A stretch of 64,000 nucleotides of DNA from Polynucleobacter victoriensis (GCF_900187875.1 NZ_FYEX01000001.1:806001-870000), one strand, 5' to 3'. Numbered from the stretch's first letter, positions 21,805 through 34,653 are shown. Notes: generated from the sequence alone by a model not told the origin. A program made the numbers and translations.

Positions 21805-23907
21805 TTACTTAGACTTTGCAGCAATCACTGCGTCAGCCACGTTCTTAGGAGCCTCGGAATAATGTTTAAATTCCATGGTGTAAGTTGCACGACCTTGAGT
21901 CAATGAACGTAATCCAGTGGAGTAACCAAACATCTCAGCCAAAGGTACTTCAGCGCGAACAATCTTGCCGCCGCCAGGAATGTCATCCATACCTTGCAAA
22001 ATACCGCGGCGAGATGACAAGTCACCCATTACGTTACCCATGAACTCTTCTGGTGTCTCAACTTCTACAGACATCATTGGCTCTAACAATACTGGGTTAG
22101 CTCTACGCATACCTTCTTTGAACGCCATAGAACCGGCCATTCTGAAAGCATTTTCGTTTGAGTCAACGTCATGGTATGAACCGAAGAACAATGTTGCTTT
22201 GATGTCTACAACTGGGTAGCCAGCCAATACACCATTGTTCAATGTTTCTTGAATACCTTTGTCTACCGCTGGGATGTATTCACGTGGAACTACACCGCCT
22301 TTAATAGCGTCAACGAATTCATAACCTTTACCTGGCTCTTGTGGCTCTAACTTCAACACAACGTGACCATACTGACCACGACCACCAGACTGCTTAACAA
22401 ACTTACCTTCAACCTCTTCGCAAACCTTGCGGATTGTTTCGCGGTATGCAACCTGTGGCTTACCAACAGTTGCCTCAACACCAAACTCACGCTTCATACG
22501 GTCAACCAAAATTTCCAAGTGGAGCTCGCCCATACCTGAAATAATTGTTTGGCCAGATTCTTCGTCAGTCTTAACGCGGAATGAAGGATCTTCTTGTGCT
22601 AAACGGTTCAATGCCAAGCCCATCTTCTCTTGGTCAGCCTTAGTTTTTGGCTCAACCGCTTGAGAAATAACTGGCTCTGGGAATACCATGCGCTCCAAAA
22701 TAATGATGCTATCTGGATCACACAATGTTTCGCCTGTTGTAGCTTCTTTCAAACCTACAGCAGCAGCGATGTCACCAGCTCGAACTTCTTTAATTTCTTC
22801 ACGTTGGTTTGCATGCATCTGCAACAAACGTCCGATACGCTCTTTCTTACCCTTAATTGGGTTGTAAATCGTATCGCCTGAATTAATAACGCCAGAGTAA
22901 ACGCGGAAGAAAATTAACTGGCCAACAAATGGGTCAGTCATGATCTTGAACGCTAACGCTGAGAATTTCTCATCATCGCTAGCCTTGCGGTCACCTTGCT
23001 CGCCATTTTCCAATTCACCTGTTACAGGTGGAATATCTACTGGAGAAGGCATGAAATCAATCACGGCGTCCAACATAGCTTGCACGCCTTTGTTCTTAAA
23101 TGCTGTACCACACATCATCGGAACGATTTCACTTGCAATCGTACGTGTACGCAATGCTTTTTTAATTTCTTCTTCGCTTAGCGCTTCACCGCCAAGATAC
23201 TTATCCATCAACTCTTCAGATGATTCAGCTGCAGCCTCTACCATCTTCTCGCGCCACTCAGCAGCACTAGCTTGTAATTCTGCAGGGATATCTTCGTAAG
23301 TAAATTTAGTACCTTGTGATGCCTCATCCCAGAAGATCGCCTTCATCTTGATAAGGTCAACAACGCCTTTAAAGTTTTCTTCTGCACCGATAGGAATCTG
23401 CACAGGAATTGGATTTGCTTTCAAACGCAAACGCATTTGATCGTAAACCTTGAAGAAGTTAGCACCAGTACGGTCCATCTTGTTTACAAACGCTAAACGT
23501 GGAACTTTGTACTTGTTTGCTTGACGCCAAACTGTTTCTGATTGTGGTTGAACACCACCCACCGCACAGTAAACCATGCAAGCGCCATCCAATACGCGCA
23601 TTGAACGCTCAACTTCAATTGTGAAGTCTACGTGGCCTGGGGTATCGATGATGTTGATGCGGTGCTCTGGGTAGTTACCAGCCATACCCTTCCAGAAAGC
23701 TGTTGTAGCTGCTGAAGTAATGGTGATACCACGCTCTTGCTCTTGTTCCATCCAGTCCATGGTAGCTGCGCCATCATGCACTTCGCCAATCTTGTGATTA
23801 ACGCCTGTGTAAAACAAGATACGTTCTGTTGTTGTAGTTTTTCCTGCATCAATGTGTGCGGAAATACCAATATTGCGATATCGCTCAATCGGGGTTTTAC
23901 GTGCCAC
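21805..23907 (-). CDS. fusA: Elongation factor G
   Basis: GTPase that drives translocation and, with RRF, ribosome recycling. The 700-residue protein has the P-loop AHIDAGKT (17-24), the DTPGH motif (about 88-92) and NKMD (about 142-145), with the five EF-G domains at normal length. The first codon is GTG (23905-23907), supported by a GAGGA site; the second residue is Ala as usual. It lies between rpsG and tuf in the str order. No second EF-G gene is present in the window. Confidence 0.98.
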   Translation of the reverse strand: MARKTPIERYRNIGISAHIDAGKTTTTERILFYTGVNHKIGEVHDGAATMDWMEQEQERGITITSAATTAFWKGMAGNYPEHRINIIDTPGHVDFTIEVERSMRVLDGACMVYCAVGGVQPQSETVWRQANKYKVPRLAFVNKMDRTGANFFKVYDQMRLRLKANPIPVQIPIGAEENFKGVVDLIKMKAIFWDEASQGTKFTYEDIPAELQASAAEWREKMVEAAAESSEELMDKYLGGEALSEEEIKKALRTRTIASEIVPMMCGTAFKNKGVQAMLDAVIDFMPSPVDIPPVTGELENGEQGDRKASDDEKFSALAFKIMTDPFVGQLIFFRVYSGVINSGDTIYNPIKGKKERIGRLLQMHANQREEIKEVRAGDIAAAVGLKEATTGETLCDPDSIIILERMVFPEPVISQAVEPKTKADQEKMGLALNRLAQEDPSFRVKTDEESGQTIISGMGELHLEILVDRMKREFGVEATVGKPQVAYRETIRKVCEEVEGKFVKQSGGRGQYGHVVLKLEPQEPGKGYEFVDAIKGGVVPREYIPAVDKGIQETLNNGVLAGYPVVDIKATLFFGSYHDVDSNENAFRMAGSMAFKEGMRRANPVLLEPMMSVEVETPEEFMGNVMGDLSSRRGILQGMDDIPGGGKIVRAEVPLAEMFGYSTGLRSLTQGRATYTMEFKHYSEAPKNVADAVIAAKSK

Positions 23908-23931
23908 TTTGTCCTCGTCTTTTCTGAGCTG

Positions 23932-24402
23932 TTAGAAACGGAAATGAGAGAAAGCTTTGTTAGCTTCTGCCATACGGTGAACTTCATCACGCTTTTTCAT
24001 TGCACCGCCGCGTCCTTCAGACGCTTCGATCAACTCATTAGCAAGACGTTGAGCCATAGATTTTTCGCCACGCTTCTTAGCTGCTTCACGCAACCAACGC
24101 ATAGCCAAGGCTAGACGACGTGATGGACGAACCTCAACAGGAACTTGGTAGTTAGCACCACCAACACGACGGCTCTTAACCTCAACGATAGGCTTTACAT
24201 TGCCCATTGCAATTGAGAAAACTTCTAGGGGTTCTTTGTTGGCTTTCTTTTCGATGTGCTCGAAAGCGCCATAAACGATACGTTCTGCAACGGATTTTTT
24301 ACCATCCAACATCAAAACGTTCATAAATTTAGCAACTTCTACGTTTCCAAACTTTGGATCCGGAAGAATTTCACGCTTGGGTACTTCGCGACGACGCGGC
24401 AT
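23932..24402 (-). CDS. rpsG: 30S ribosomal protein S7
   Basis: Primary 16S binder of the 30S head; in enteric bacteria it also represses its operon by binding the rpsL-rpsG intercistronic RNA. The 156-residue sequence begins [20 protein letters not shown] and has [20 protein letters not shown] near 79-98. AGGAG lies just before the ATG. The preceding 127-base gap is structured, consistent with the same control here. Confidence 0.98.
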   Translation of the reverse strand: MPRRREVPKREILPDPKFGNVEVAKFMNVLMLDGKKSVAERIVYGAFEHIEKKANKEPLEVFSIAMGNVKPIVEVKSRRVGGANYQVPVEVRPSRRLALAMRWLREAAKKRGEKSMAQRLANELIEASEGRGGAMKKRDEVHRMAEANKAFSHFRF

Positions 24403-24529
24403 TACAACTCCTAATTTTATTCAGTTAGAGGACCATTCCTCAAAGTTACTCAACTAGATCACAATTGATCCGAAGTAACCACTTACTTAGCAAGCTCTTA
24501 TTGAGCTTGCTACATACGCAAAAAAGCTA
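24403..24529 (-). promoter_or_regulatory. rpsL-rpsG intercistronic leader, probable S7 target
   Basis: The gap holds a 9-bp hairpin (AGCAAGCTC / GAGCTTGCT, 24489-24511). Nearer rpsG is a longer arm: GTTACT (24445-24450) pairs with AGTAAC (24474-24479), enclosing GATCA/TGATC. Length and position match the enteric S7 autoregulatory element; S7 binding itself is inferred. Confidence 0.55.
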
Positions 24530-24907
24530 TTAAGCTTTCTTAGCGCGCTTCGCACCATATTTGGAGCGAGATTGCTTACGGTCTTTAACGCCTTGTAAGT
24601 CAAGTGAACCACGCACGATGTGATAACGCACACCTGGCAAGTCTTTCACACGACCACCGCGGATAAGAACCACTGAGTGTTCCTGCAAATTGTGGCCTTC
24701 ACCACCGATGTAGGAAATCACTTCAAATCCATTGGTCAAGCGTACTTTAGCTACTTTACGCAAAGCCGAGTTAGGCTTCTTAGGAGTAGTTGTGTACACA
24801 CGAGTACATACACCGCGGCGCTGAGGACAATTCTCTAGCGCTGGGCTTTTACTTTTTACGATCTCAGAAGTACGAGGCTTTCTGAGCAATTGGTTAATTG
24901 TTGGCAT
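24530..24907 (-). CDS. rpsL: 30S ribosomal protein S12
   Basis: Decoding-centre protein governing accuracy. The 125-residue sequence begins [13 protein letters not shown] and contains [18 protein letters not shown] (about 39-56) and [12 protein letters not shown] (about 84-95). The lysines at the two classical streptomycin-resistance positions are the wild-type ones. It is the first gene of the str transcript, preceded by a strong promoter at 24955-24983. Confidence 0.98.
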   Translation of the reverse strand: MPTINQLLRKPRTSEIVKSKSPALENCPQRRGVCTRVYTTTPKKPNSALRKVAKVRLTNGFEVISYIGGEGHNLQEHSVVLIRGGRVKDLPGVRYHIVRGSLDLQGVKDRKQSRSKYGAKRAKKA

Positions 24908-24954
24908 AGCTTACTTTCAAAGCAGAAAATTCTGCGGTTTGCGAAGAACTCGAC

Positions 24955-24983
24955 ATTCTAGACCGGTCAGCTCCTGCCGTCAA
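24955..24983 (-). promoter_or_regulatory. str operon promoter upstream of rpsL
   Basis: Minus-strand TTGACG (24978-24983), a 17-base spacer and TAGAAT (24955-24960). The -35 lies in the loop side of a hairpin whose arms are GTCAGCT and AGCTGAC with GCCGTC/GACGGC inside. The leader to rpsL is about 45 bases. Confidence 0.75.
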
Positions 24984-25029
24984 GACGGCAAAAGCTGACT
25001 TTTTAGGTCTATTTAGTCCTTTTTTGGCC

Positions 25030-28000
25030 TTATTCAGCCTCTCCTGTTGACTCTAAATCTGCAATTTCCTCAGATTTAGCCTCTTCAGCAGCAATCATTT
25101 CTGCACGTTCACGGTCCAACTGTTCGCGTACTTTGCGTGCGCGACGGTAAGCCAAACCGGTACCGGCAGGGATGAGACGACCAATAATGACGTTTTCTTT
25201 GAGGCCACGAAGACCGTCGACTTTGCCCATAATGGCAGCTTCTGTAAGAACTCTTGTTGTTTCCTGGAAGGAAGCAGCAGAAATAAAGCTGTCTGTAGAC
25301 AAAGAGGCCTTTGTAATACCTAAAAGTACGTTGTCATACAAAGCTGGACGCTTACCTTCCGCAATCATGCGGTCGTTTTCATCCAACATGTCTGAACGCT
25401 CAACCTGTTCACCAGTGATGAATTTTGTATCGCCAGCGTCAGTAATCTGAACACGACGCAACATTTGACGAACAATCACTTCAATGTGCTTGTCGTTAAT
25501 CTTCACACCCTGTAAACGGTAAACATCTTGAACCTCATCAACGATGTAAGTTGCCAACTCCTCAATACCCTTCAAGCGAAGAATATCGTGCGGATCAGCA
25601 GGGCCTTCAACAATCATTTCACCCTTGTTAACAACTTGACCATCGTGAACCAAAATTTGCTTCTCTTTTGGAATCAAGAACTCATGTGATTCGCCGTCCA
25701 TGTCTGTAATAACAAGACGTTGCTTACCTTTAGTTTCTTTACCGAAAGAAACAGTACCTGTAACTTTCGCCAAAATTGCCGCATCTTTTGGAGAGCGAGC
25801 TTCGAATAGTTCTGCCACACGAGGCAAACCACCCGTAATGTCTCGAGTCTTTTGAGCTTCAATAGGAATACGAGCCAACACCTCACCCACGTGAACAGTC
25901 TGACCATCTTTAACAGTGATCAAGGCGCCCACTTGTAGGCCAATAGTTACTGGATGGTCTGTGCCAGCGATTAATACTTCTGCGCCAGCAGCATCGTATA
26001 GACGAATCATTGGGCGTACACCCTTTGAAGCCGCGCTACGACGCTTACCATCAATAACCACCAATGTTGACAAGCCAGTTACTTCGTCAACTTGCTTAGC
26101 AACTGTTACACCCTCTTCAACGTTTTCAAAACGAACAACGCCTGAGTACTCAGTAATGATTGGGCGAGTCAATGGATCCCATGTTGCCAAAGTTGCGCCA
26201 GCCTTAATAGCAGCACCTTCTTTTAGCGCCAATGTTGCACCGTAAGGGATCTTATGACGCTCACGCTCACGACCATTGTCGTCTGTAATCAATGCTTCAC
26301 CTGAGCGAGAAATAACAATTTGCTCACCCTTAGCATTAGTCACAAAACGCATTGTTGGTGTGAAACGCAATACACCGTTTGATTTTGCTTCAACGTTATT
26401 TGCTACAGCCGCACGAGACGCCGCACCACCGATGTGGAACGTACGCATTGTCAACTGTGTGCCTGGCTCACCGATTGATTGAGCAGCAATAACACCCACT
26501 GCCTCACCAGAGTTAACCATTGTGCCGCGACCCAAGTCACGACCATAACACTTAGCGCACAAACCAAAACGTGTAGCGCATGACAAAGGTGTACGAACTT
26601 TAACTTCGTCGATACCTAATGAGTCGATTAATTCAACATCATCTTCAGTCAACATTGTGCCGTCGAAAATCACAGTCTCTTGTGTATCAGGATTTACAAC
26701 ATCACCGATACATACACGGCCCAAGATACGATCGCTTAATGGCTCAATAACTTCACCACCCTCAACCAAGGCTTTCATAGAAACGCCATTAGTTGTACCG
26801 CAATCATCATCCAACACAACCAAGTCTTGTGTCACGTCAACCAAACGACGTGTCAAATAACCTGAGTTAGCTGTCTTCAACGCCGTATCAGCCAAACCTT
26901 TACGCGCACCGTGAGTTGAAATGAAGTACTGAAGAACGTTCAGACCTTCACGGAAGTTAGCTGTAATTGGAGTTTCAATAATTGAACCATCTGGCTTGGC
27001 CATCAAACCACGCATACCCGCCAACTGACGAATCTGAGCAGCAGAACCACGAGCACCTGAGTCAGCCATCATGTAAATAGCGTTGAATGACTCTTGCTTT
27101 ACTTGCTTACCATTACGGTCAATCACATTTTCCTGAGACAACTGTTCCATCATGGCCTTACCAACCTGATCGCCAGCTGCACCCCAAATATCAACCACGT
27201 TGTTGTAACGCTCTTGGTTAGTTACCAAGCCTGACATAAATTGCTTGTCATACTCTTTCACTTTACCAGCCGCTTCAGAAATAATTGCTTCTTTCTGAGC
27301 TGGAATCAACATGTCATCAATTGCAATTGAGATACCAGCACGAGTAGCCAAACGGAAACCTGATTGCAATAACTTATCAGCAAAAATTACAGTTTCTCTT
27401 AGGCCGCACTTGCGGAATGACAAGTTAATTAAGCGAGAAATTTCTTTCTTCTTAAGTGGCTTGTTGATACTGTCAAATGACATGCCTTTAGGCAAAATTT
27501 CAGACAACATGGCACGGCCAACTGTTGTATGACGCAATGTCACTTTCTTAGCAAAACGAGCATCACCTTCAGCATCTTTATCAACTAAATCATATTCTGT
27601 AATACGCACAGCAATACGTGTAGCCAACTCAACTTGCTTGTTCTCATAGGCACGGATTACTTCGCTAATATCAGCAAAAGTCATACCTTCGCCCTTAGCA
27701 TTAATTGCTTCACGCGTTGTGTAGTACAAGCCCAACACGATGTCTTGTGAAGGAACAATTGAAGGTTCGCCGTTAGCTGGGAACAAGATGTTGTTAGAAG
27801 CCAACATCAATGTACGAGCTTCCATCTGAGCTTCTAATGACAAAGGCACGTGTACAGCCATTTGGTCACCGTCGAAGTCGGCGTTGAATGCCGCACAAAC
27901 TAACGGATGCAACTGAATCGCTTTACCTTCAATCAACATTGGCTCAAATGCCTGAATACCTAAACGGTGCAATGTAGGCGCACGGTTAAGCATGACAGGA

Positions 28001-29268
28001 TGCTCACGAATCACTTCTTCCAAGATATCCCAAACGATTGGCGTTTGGTTTTCTACTTCTTTCTTGGCAGCCTTAATTGTTGTAGCAATACCTAATGTTT
28101 CTAACTTGTTAAAAATAAATGGCTTGAATAATTCAAGAGCCATCAATTTTGGCAAGCCGCACTGATGTAGCTTTAATGTTGGACCCACAACGATCACTGA
28201 ACGACCAGAGTAGTCAACACGCTTACCCAACAAGTTTTGACGGAAGCGACCACCCTTACCTTTAATCATCTCTGCAAGAGACTTCAACGGACGCTTATTA
28301 GCACCTGTCATTGCTTTACCGCGACGACCGTTATCCAATAATGAGTCAACGGCTTCTTGCAACATACGCTTTTCGTTACGTACGATGATTTCTGGTGCGC
28401 GCAACTCTAACAAACGCTTTAGACGATTGTTACGGTTGATAACGCGACGATATAAATCGTTTAAGTCAGAAGTTGCAAAACGACCGCCATCCAAAGGCAC
28501 CAATGGGCGCAACTCTGGCGGCAACACTGGCAATACTTCCATGATCATCCAGTCTGGCTTGATACCAGAACGTTGGAATGCCTCAAGCACTTTCAAACGC
28601 TTAGCAAATTTCTTGATCTTTGCTTCACTGCCAGTTGCCTTCAAATCGGCACGCAATACTTCAACTTCACGATCGATGTCGATTGAGCGTAGTAATTCAC
28701 GAACACCTTCGGCACCCATGATGGCTGTAAATGCGCCTTCACCAAACTCTTCTAATTTGGCGTAGTACTCATCTTCAGACATGATTTGACCGCGACGCAT
28801 AGCGCCTTCTGGCGTTAAGCCTGCATCAACAATCACATATGCTTCAAAGTAAAGAACGCGCTCAATATCACGCAAAGTCATGTCCAAAACCATACCTAAA
28901 CGAGAAGGTAATGATTTCAAGAACCAGATATGCGCAACAGGGGCAGCTAATTCAATATGGCCCATGCGCTCACGACGCACTTTAGCCAAAGTAACTTCAA
29001 CACCGCACTTTTCACAAATAACGCCGCGATACTTCAAGCGCTTGTATTTGCCGCATAAGCATTCGTAGTCTTTAATAGGGCCAAAAATCTTGGCGCAGAA
29101 AAGACCGTCGCGCTCAGGCTTGAACGTACGATAGTTAATTGTTTCTGGCTTGCGAACTTCACCAAAAGACCATGAACGAATCTTTTCTGGTGAAGCCAAA
29201 CCAATCTTAATGGCGTCAAACTGCTCTTCGCCATGCGTCTGCTTAAATAGATCTAGCAATGCTTTCAT
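25030..29268 (-). CDS. rpoC: RNA polymerase beta' subunit
   Basis: Catalytic subunit of RNA polymerase. The 1412-residue protein has the N-terminal zinc finger ([19 protein letters not shown], about 70-88), the NADFDGD magnesium loop (about 458-464), the bridge and trigger regions, and the second cysteine cluster ending CAKCYG (about 895-904). The C-terminus is an acidic tail. It begins one base after the rpoB stop. The length is typical for betaproteobacteria, with no large insertions apparent. Confidence 0.98.
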   Translation of the reverse strand: MKALLDLFKQTHGEEQFDAIKIGLASPEKIRSWSFGEVRKPETINYRTFKPERDGLFCAKIFGPIKDYECLCGKYKRLKYRGVICEKCGVEVTLAKVRRERMGHIELAAPVAHIWFLKSLPSRLGMVLDMTLRDIERVLYFEAYVIVDAGLTPEGAMRRGQIMSEDEYYAKLEEFGEGAFTAIMGAEGVRELLRSIDIDREVEVLRADLKATGSEAKIKKFAKRLKVLEAFQRSGIKPDWMIMEVLPVLPPELRPLVPLDGGRFATSDLNDLYRRVINRNNRLKRLLELRAPEIIVRNEKRMLQEAVDSLLDNGRRGKAMTGANKRPLKSLAEMIKGKGGRFRQNLLGKRVDYSGRSVIVVGPTLKLHQCGLPKLMALELFKPFIFNKLETLGIATTIKAAKKEVENQTPIVWDILEEVIREHPVMLNRAPTLHRLGIQAFEPMLIEGKAIQLHPLVCAAFNADFDGDQMAVHVPLSLEAQMEARTLMLASNNILFPANGEPSIVPSQDIVLGLYYTTREAINAKGEGMTFADISEVIRAYENKQVELATRIAVRITEYDLVDKDAEGDARFAKKVTLRHTTVGRAMLSEILPKGMSFDSINKPLKKKEISRLINLSFRKCGLRETVIFADKLLQSGFRLATRAGISIAIDDMLIPAQKEAIISEAAGKVKEYDKQFMSGLVTNQERYNNVVDIWGAAGDQVGKAMMEQLSQENVIDRNGKQVKQESFNAIYMMADSGARGSAAQIRQLAGMRGLMAKPDGSIIETPITANFREGLNVLQYFISTHGARKGLADTALKTANSGYLTRRLVDVTQDLVVLDDDCGTTNGVSMKALVEGGEVIEPLSDRILGRVCIGDVVNPDTQETVIFDGTMLTEDDVELIDSLGIDEVKVRTPLSCATRFGLCAKCYGRDLGRGTMVNSGEAVGVIAAQSIGEPGTQLTMRTFHIGGAASRAAVANNVEAKSNGVLRFTPTMRFVTNAKGEQIVISRSGEALITDDNGRERERHKIPYGATLALKEGAAIKAGATLATWDPLTRPIITEYSGVVRFENVEEGVTVAKQVDEVTGLSTLVVIDGKRRSAASKGVRPMIRLYDAAGAEVLIAGTDHPVTIGLQVGALITVKDGQTVHVGEVLARIPIEAQKTRDITGGLPRVAELFEARSPKDAAILAKVTGTVSFGKETKGKQRLVITDMDGESHEFLIPKEKQILVHDGQVVNKGEMIVEGPADPHDILRLKGIEELATYIVDEVQDVYRLQGVKINDKHIEVIVRQMLRRVQITDAGDTKFITGEQVERSDMLDENDRMIAEGKRPALYDNVLLGITKASLSTDSFISAASFQETTRVLTEAAIMGKVDGLRGLKENVIIGRLIPAGTGLAYRRARKVREQLDRERAEMIAAEEAKSEEIADLESTGEAE

Positions 29269-29269
29269 A

Positions 29270-32200
29270 TTAGCTGCGCTCCATGTCGATATCGATACCT
29301 AACGAGCGGATTTCTTTCACCAGCACGTTGAAGGACTCAGGCATGCCAGCATCAATGCTGTGCTCGCCTTTAACGATGTTTTCGTAAACTTTGGTTCTAC
29401 CGTTAACGTCATCTGACTTAACTGTGAGCATTTCTTGCAACACATATGACGCACCGTAGGCTTCCAAAGCCCAAACTTCCATCTCACCGAAACGCTGACC
29501 ACCAAATTGGGCTTTACCGCCCAATGGTTGTTGCGTTACTAATGAGTAAGGGCCTGTAGAACGAGCATGCATCTTGTCATCAACTAAGTGATGTAGTTTC
29601 AAGACATGCATTACACCAACAGTTACAGATCTCTCAAACGCATCACCAGTTCTACCGTCGAACAATGTAATTTGTTGACGTGATGGAGTCATTGCTAACT
29701 CTTTAGCCACTTCTGCTGGATAAGCCATTTCTAACATCTTGGCAATTTCAGCCTCAGTTGCACCATCAAATACTGGCGTTGCAAATGGAGCACCATCTCT
29801 TAAGTTATTTGCCAACTCAAGAACTTGCTCATCTGTAAAGCTGTCGATATCTTCTACTCGACCAGTTTCGTTATAAAGCTGCTTCAAGAATTTGCGTAAT
29901 TGCTCAGCTTTGGCTTGAGCTTTCAACATGTCCTGAATACGCTTACCAATACCAAGCGCAGCCCAACCTAAATGAACCTCAAGAATTTGACCTACGTTCA
30001 TACGTGAAGGAACGCCTAACGGGTTCAACACGATATCAACCGGCGTACCATCGGCCATGTAAGGCATGTCTTCTACAGGAGTGATCTTTGAAACCACACC
30101 CTTGTTACCGTGACGACCAGCCATCTTGTCACCAGGTTGCAAACGACGCTTAACAGCCAAGTAAACCTTAACCATCTTGATAACGCCTGGAGCCAATTCG
30201 TCACCTTGCGTTAACTTCTTACGCTTCTCTTCAAAGTCTTGATCGAATTGTGTACGCTTAGCTTCGATAGCTTCTTTAATAGCTTCTACCTGAGCCGCAA
30301 CATCTTCATCGGCAGGACGAATATCAAACCAATGATATTTCTCAAGATCAGCTAAATAATCTTTAGTGATCTTTGTACCTTTTGCCAACTTCTTAGGACC
30401 GCCATTAGCAACCTTGTTTAACAACAATTTTTCTAAACGGCTGAATGCGTCACCTTCAACAATACGCAACTGGTCATTCAAGTCCAAACGATAGCGCTTT
30501 AATTCTTCATCAATAATTGACTGAGCACGTGCATCACGTTCAATACCTTCACGTGTAAACACTTGAACATCAATCACAGTACCAGTCATACCTGATGGAA
30601 CACGCAATGAAGTGTCTTTAACGTCAGAAGCTTTTTCACCGAAAATCGCGCGCAAAAGTTTTTCTTCTGGAGTTAGCTGAGTCTCACCCTTAGGCGTTAC
30701 CTTACCAACTAACACGTCACCGGCTTCTACTTCAGCACCAATGTATGTAATACCGCTTTCATCCAAACGGCTCAACTGAGTTTCAGCCAAGTTTGAAATA
30801 TCGCGTGTAATTTCTTCAGGTCCTAGTTTTGTGTCACGAGCAACCACTGACAACTCTTCGATATGAATAGATGTGTAGCGATCGTCAGATACAACTTTTT
30901 CAGAGATCAAGATTGAGTCTTCGAAGTTGTAGCCGTTCCATGGCATAAATGCCACAACCATGTTTTGACCCAAAGCTAACTCGCCCAAATCTGTAGATGC
31001 GCCGTCAGCAATCACGTCACCACGATCAACCATGTCGCCCACTTTAACGATAGGACGTTGGTTGATGTTTGTGTTTTGGTTAGAACGCGTGTACTTGATC
31101 AAGTTGTAAATATCAACACCAACTTCACCAGCAGCTGTTTCTTCGTCATTAACACGAATCACAATACGGTTGGCATCAGCATAATCAACTTTACCGCCAC
31201 GAGTTGCCATAACGACAGTACCTGAGTCAACTGCAACAGTACGCTCTAGGCCAGTACCAACCAATGGCTTAGTTGCGCGCAAACATGGCACAGCTTGACG
31301 TTGCATGTTCGCACCCATCAACGCACGGTTCGCGTCATCGTGCTCTAAGAATGGCACTAATGAAGCCGCAGCAGAAACAATCTGACTTGGCGCAACGTCA
31401 ATGTACTGAATACGCTCTGGACTTACCATCATTGTTTCGCCAGCTTCACGAGCAGAAACTAACTCGTCTGTTAACTTACCTGACTTATCAATCGATGCGT
31501 TTGCCTGAGCAATCACGTATTTAGCTTCTTCAATCGCAGACAAGTAATCAACTTGATCTGTTACTTTGCTATTAACAACTTTGCGATATGGAGTTTCCAA
31601 GAAACCATGTTCGTTCAAACGAGCAAACAAAGCCAAAGAGTTAATCAAACCAATGTTTGGACCCTCTGGAGTTTCAATCGGACAAACACGACCATAGTGT
31701 GTCGGATGCACGTCACGCACTTCAAAGCCTGCGCGCTCACGTGTCAAACCACCAGGGCCCAACGCTGAAATACGACGCTTGTGCGTGATTTCTGACAATG
31801 GGTTAGTTTGGTCCATAAACTGTGACAACTGTGATGAACCAAAGAACTCACGAATAGCAGAAGAAATTGGCTTGCTATTAATCAAGTCATGAGGCATCAA
31901 GTTTTCTGTTTCAGCTTGACCTAAGCGCTCTTTAACAGCACGCTCAACACGTGACAAGCCTGCACGGAATTGATTCTCAGCCAACTCACCAACGCAACGA
32001 ACGCGACGATTACCTAAGTGATCGATATCGTCTACTTCGCCTTTACCGTTTCTTAAGTCAACAAGCAACTTAATCGTGTCTAAGATGTCTTCATTAGAAA
32101 GAACCATTGCGCCATCCATTGTTGGACGGTTTAAACGGCTATTAACCTTCATGCGACCTACACGTGAAAGATCATATGTATCTTCACTGTAGAACAAGCG

Positions 32201-33370
32201 CTGGAATAGAGCTTCAACAGCATCTTCTGTTGGAGGCTCACCAGGACGCATCATTCTGTAAATAGCAATACGAGCAGCCATTTGATCGGCAGTTTCATCA
32301 ATACGCAATGTTTGAGAAATGAATGAACCTTGATCTAGATCGTTTGTGTAAATTGTTTGTAACTCTTTAACGCCAGCTTCTCTCAAATTGGCTAATAGAG
32401 TTTCTGTAATTTCTTCGTTTGCTGTTGCCAATACTTCGCCAGTATCTGCATCAACAATGTTCTTCGCAACAACGCGACCAATTAAATAGTCATCAGGCAC
32501 ATTAATGGCTGTTGTTTTTGCTGCTTCAAGATCACGAATATTTTTTGCGTTAATACGCTTGTCTTTTGCAACAACAACGTTGCCTGACTTATCTGTGATA
32601 TCAAAACGTGCAACTTCGCCTTTTAAGCGCTCAGCCACAAAGTTCATTTGCGCGCCAGCTGCTTGCAACTTGAAATCATCAAAGCCGAAGAAGTTTTCCA
32701 AAATCTGCTCATCGCTCATACCAATTGCTTTAAGCAAGATAGTGACTGGCATCTTGCGACGACGGTCAATACGGAAATACAAAATATCTTTAGGGTCAAA
32801 TTCAAAATCTAACCATGAACCACGGTAAGGAATCACACGTGCTGAGAACAATAATTTTCCAGAGCTATGTGTCTTGCCTTTGTCATGCTCAAAGAACACG
32901 CCAGGAGAACGATGCAACTGAGAAACAATTACACGCTCTGTACCATTGATTACGAATGAGCCAGTATCAGTCATCAATGGAATTTCACCCATGTAGACTT
33001 CTTGCTCTTTTACTTCTTTTACCTTTGTAGGCGCTTCGCGATCATTAATGATCAAGCGAACTTTTGCGCGCAAGGCTGAGTGATATGTCAAACCACGTTG
33101 TTGACATTCTTTAACATCAAACGGTGGAGTTGAAAGGTTGTACTGAACAAATTCCATGCGCGCAAAACCATTGTTTGACACGATTGGGAATATCGAAGTG
33201 AATGCAGATTGCAAACCTTCATTGATGCGTTCAGCAGGTGATCTTGATTCTTGCAAAAATTTTGCATAAGACTCAAGTTGTGTTGTCAACAAGTAAGGTA
33301 CTTGATGATTATTAGGGCGCTTCGCGAAGCTTTTACGGATACGCTTGCGTTCGGTGAAACTATAAGCCAT
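29270..33370 (-). CDS. rpoB: RNA polymerase beta subunit
   Basis: Forms the active-site cleft with beta'. The open frame extends upstream to 33424, but the ATG at 33368-33370, giving [18 protein letters not shown], has a good GGAG site and matches the family N-terminus. That makes 1366 residues. The rifampicin region reads [25 protein letters not shown] (in part), the wild-type pattern. It follows rplL after 196 bases that hold two hairpins, as in the enteric rplL-rpoB junction. Confidence 0.97.
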   Translation of the reverse strand: MAYSFTERKRIRKSFAKRPNNHQVPYLLTTQLESYAKFLQESRSPAERINEGLQSAFTSIFPIVSNNGFARMEFVQYNLSTPPFDVKECQQRGLTYHSALRAKVRLIINDREAPTKVKEVKEQEVYMGEIPLMTDTGSFVINGTERVIVSQLHRSPGVFFEHDKGKTHSSGKLLFSARVIPYRGSWLDFEFDPKDILYFRIDRRRKMPVTILLKAIGMSDEQILENFFGFDDFKLQAAGAQMNFVAERLKGEVARFDITDKSGNVVVAKDKRINAKNIRDLEAAKTTAINVPDDYLIGRVVAKNIVDADTGEVLATANEEITETLLANLREAGVKELQTIYTNDLDQGSFISQTLRIDETADQMAARIAIYRMMRPGEPPTEDAVEALFQRLFYSEDTYDLSRVGRMKVNSRLNRPTMDGAMVLSNEDILDTIKLLVDLRNGKGEVDDIDHLGNRRVRCVGELAENQFRAGLSRVERAVKERLGQAETENLMPHDLINSKPISSAIREFFGSSQLSQFMDQTNPLSEITHKRRISALGPGGLTRERAGFEVRDVHPTHYGRVCPIETPEGPNIGLINSLALFARLNEHGFLETPYRKVVNSKVTDQVDYLSAIEEAKYVIAQANASIDKSGKLTDELVSAREAGETMMVSPERIQYIDVAPSQIVSAAASLVPFLEHDDANRALMGANMQRQAVPCLRATKPLVGTGLERTVAVDSGTVVMATRGGKVDYADANRIVIRVNDEETAAGEVGVDIYNLIKYTRSNQNTNINQRPIVKVGDMVDRGDVIADGASTDLGELALGQNMVVAFMPWNGYNFEDSILISEKVVSDDRYTSIHIEELSVVARDTKLGPEEITRDISNLAETQLSRLDESGITYIGAEVEAGDVLVGKVTPKGETQLTPEEKLLRAIFGEKASDVKDTSLRVPSGMTGTVIDVQVFTREGIERDARAQSIIDEELKRYRLDLNDQLRIVEGDAFSRLEKLLLNKVANGGPKKLAKGTKITKDYLADLEKYHWFDIRPADEDVAAQVEAIKEAIEAKRTQFDQDFEEKRKKLTQGDELAPGVIKMVKVYLAVKRRLQPGDKMAGRHGNKGVVSKITPVEDMPYMADGTPVDIVLNPLGVPSRMNVGQILEVHLGWAALGIGKRIQDMLKAQAKAEQLRKFLKQLYNETGRVEDIDSFTDEQVLELANNLRDGAPFATPVFDGATEAEIAKMLEMAYPAEVAKELAMTPSRQQITLFDGRTGDAFERSVTVGVMHVLKLHHLVDDKMHARSTGPYSLVTQQPLGGKAQFGGQRFGEMEVWALEAYGASYVLQEMLTVKSDDVNGRTKVYENIVKGEHSIDAGMPESFNVLVKEIRSLGIDIDMERS

Positions 33371-33485
33371 GTCATCTCCGAATTTAAGCGACTGAACAGA
33401 GATTTGGTGATTGGCCTCTACCAATCGTGGCTGACGGTATGCAGATGCATAACCCGACCAAACTTGCCTTTTGCAGTCGTATCAA

Positions 33486-33527
33486 AAGGCAAACCAGATA
33501 CCAACTAATTAATATCTGGTTTGCCTT
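33486..33527 (-). terminator. Attenuator hairpin between rplL and rpoB
   Basis: A perfect 15-bp stem (arms 33486-33500 and 33513-33527, AAGGCAAACCAGATA and its complement) with a 12-base loop, followed by a short T run on the minus strand. It could partly terminate transcription or be cut by RNase III, setting the ratio of ribosomal protein to polymerase synthesis. Confidence 0.7.
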
Positions 33528-33538
33528 CTAAGCAAACC

Positions 33539-33556
33539 GGGCAGCAAAAGCTGCCC
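33539..33556 (-). other. Second hairpin after rplL
   Basis: GGGCAGC / GCTGCCC with a 4-base loop lies 10 bases past the rplL stop and 11 bases before the larger attenuator stem. It has no T-run of its own and may protect the rplL 3' end or act with the next hairpin. Confidence 0.55.
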
Positions 33557-33566
33557 ATCAAACCTA

Positions 33567-33944
33567 TTACTTAAGTTCGACTTTAGCGCCAGCTTCTTCA
33601 AGCTTCTTCTTAGCGTCTTCAGCTGCTGCTTTGTCAACGCCTTCTTTGATTGGCTTCGGTGCGCCATCAACTAAGTCTTTAGCTTCTTTCAAGCCCAAGC
33701 CAGTGATTTCGCGAACAGCTTTAATCACGCTCACTTTGTTTGCGCCAGCTTCAGCCAACACAACTGTGAACTCTGATTGCTCAGCTGCACCAGCAGCGGC
33801 ACCACCACCTGCGCCAGGAGCAGCAACAGCCATTGCAGCTGCTGATACACCAAATTTTTCTTCAAATGCTTTTACTAGATCGTTCAAGTCCATTACAGAC
33901 ATATTGCCAACGGCTTCTAGAATGTCGTCTTTAGTAACTGCCAT
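33567..33944 (-). CDS. rplL: 50S ribosomal protein L7/L12
   Basis: Stalk protein present in several copies per ribosome, recruiting translation GTPases. The 125-residue sequence has the N-terminal L10-binding and dimer domain, an alanine/glycine-rich hinge ([15 protein letters not shown], about 40-54) and the C-terminal domain with [23 protein letters not shown] precedes the ATG. It lies 51 bases after rplJ. Confidence 0.98.
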   Translation of the reverse strand: MAVTKDDILEAVGNMSVMDLNDLVKAFEEKFGVSAAAMAVAAPGAGGGAAAGAAEQSEFTVVLAEAGANKVSVIKAVREITGLGLKEAKDLVDGAPKPIKEGVDKAAAEDAKKKLEEAGAKVELK

Positions 33945-33995
33945 TTTTAAAACTCCTAATTCAAATTTCTTTAATTAATTAAAGTAAGACTGCAA

Positions 33996-34493
33996 TTACG
34001 CAGCTTCTTTAGCTTTCTTTTCTGCAACCGCTGCCAATACACGAGCCATACCAGAAACTGGGGCTTGCATAACGCCAAGCAACATCGCGATAAGTTCATT
34101 ACGTCCAGGAATAGATGCCAAAGCTTTAACTGCTGCTGCATCCATCACCTTGCCGTTGTATGAACCCGCTTTGATTACTAAAGCTGCTTGCGTCTTTGAA
34201 AAGTCGTTTAAAACTTTTGCTGACGCAACTGGGTCTGCGGAGATACCGTAAATAAGCGGACCAGCCATCTCACCGGCCAATGATTCGAATGACGTACCTT
34301 GAACTGCACGACGTGCCAATGTGTTCTTCATAACGCGAAGATAAACACCATTTGCACGAGCTTGAGCTCGAAGAGTAGTCAGTTCGCCCACTGGAATACC
34401 GCGGTATTCAGCTAGCACCATGGTTTGAGCTTGTGCAACTTCTGCACTCACTTCAGCCACGACCGCCTTTTTGTCTTCCATATTTAAAGGCAC
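33996..34493 (-). CDS. rplJ: 50S ribosomal protein L10
   Basis: Stalk base protein that anchors L7/L12 and represses its own operon by binding the leader RNA. The 165-residue sequence begins [16 protein letters not shown]. The start is GTG (34491-34493), chosen over the ATG four codons later because AGGAG is seven bases upstream of the GTG. The leader upstream shows the L10-type fold. Confidence 0.96.
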   Translation of the reverse strand: MPLNMEDKKAVVAEVSAEVAQAQTMVLAEYRGIPVGELTTLRAQARANGVYLRVMKNTLARRAVQGTSFESLAGEMAGPLIYGISADPVASAKVLNDFSKTQAALVIKAGSYNGKVMDAAAVKALASIPGRNELIAMLLGVMQAPVSGMARVLAAVAEKKAKEAA

Positions 34494-34500
34494 TGTTTAA

Positions 34501-34629
34501 CTCCTATTAACCTAACTGTTACCAGTTAGGGGTTGCACACAGGCGAATTCTTTTCAGGATCGCCATCTGCGTTGGCACCATTTCTGGCATTAAGAGTTAT
34601 CTCTAACTCACCAACGGTCTTTGATGTTC
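34501..34629 (-). promoter_or_regulatory. L10 leader upstream of rplJ
   Basis: Pairing of CGTTGG with CCAACG (34570-34575, 34611-34616) encloses two small hairpins: GAGTTA/TAACTC (34594-34609) and CCA-TTTC-TGG (34578-34587). This gives the three-way shape of the L10 leader family. A further 8-bp hairpin (CCTAACTG / CAGTTAGG, 34511-34530) sits beside the rplJ ribosome binding site. Confidence 0.75.
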
Positions 34630-34653
34630 AAGCGCAAAATTTCTTTTGCGCTT
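34630..34653 (-). other. Hairpin between rplA and rplJ leader
   Basis: A perfect 10-bp stem (AAGCGCAAAA / TTTTGCGCTT) closed by a GAAA tetraloop in the RNA. No T-run follows, so it is more likely a processing or stability element at the rplKA / rplJL junction than a terminator. Confidence 0.55.

Noticed and set aside
33371..33424. 18-residue N-terminal extension of RpoB
   Set aside because: The downstream ATG has the better ribosome binding site and matches the known RpoB N-terminus.
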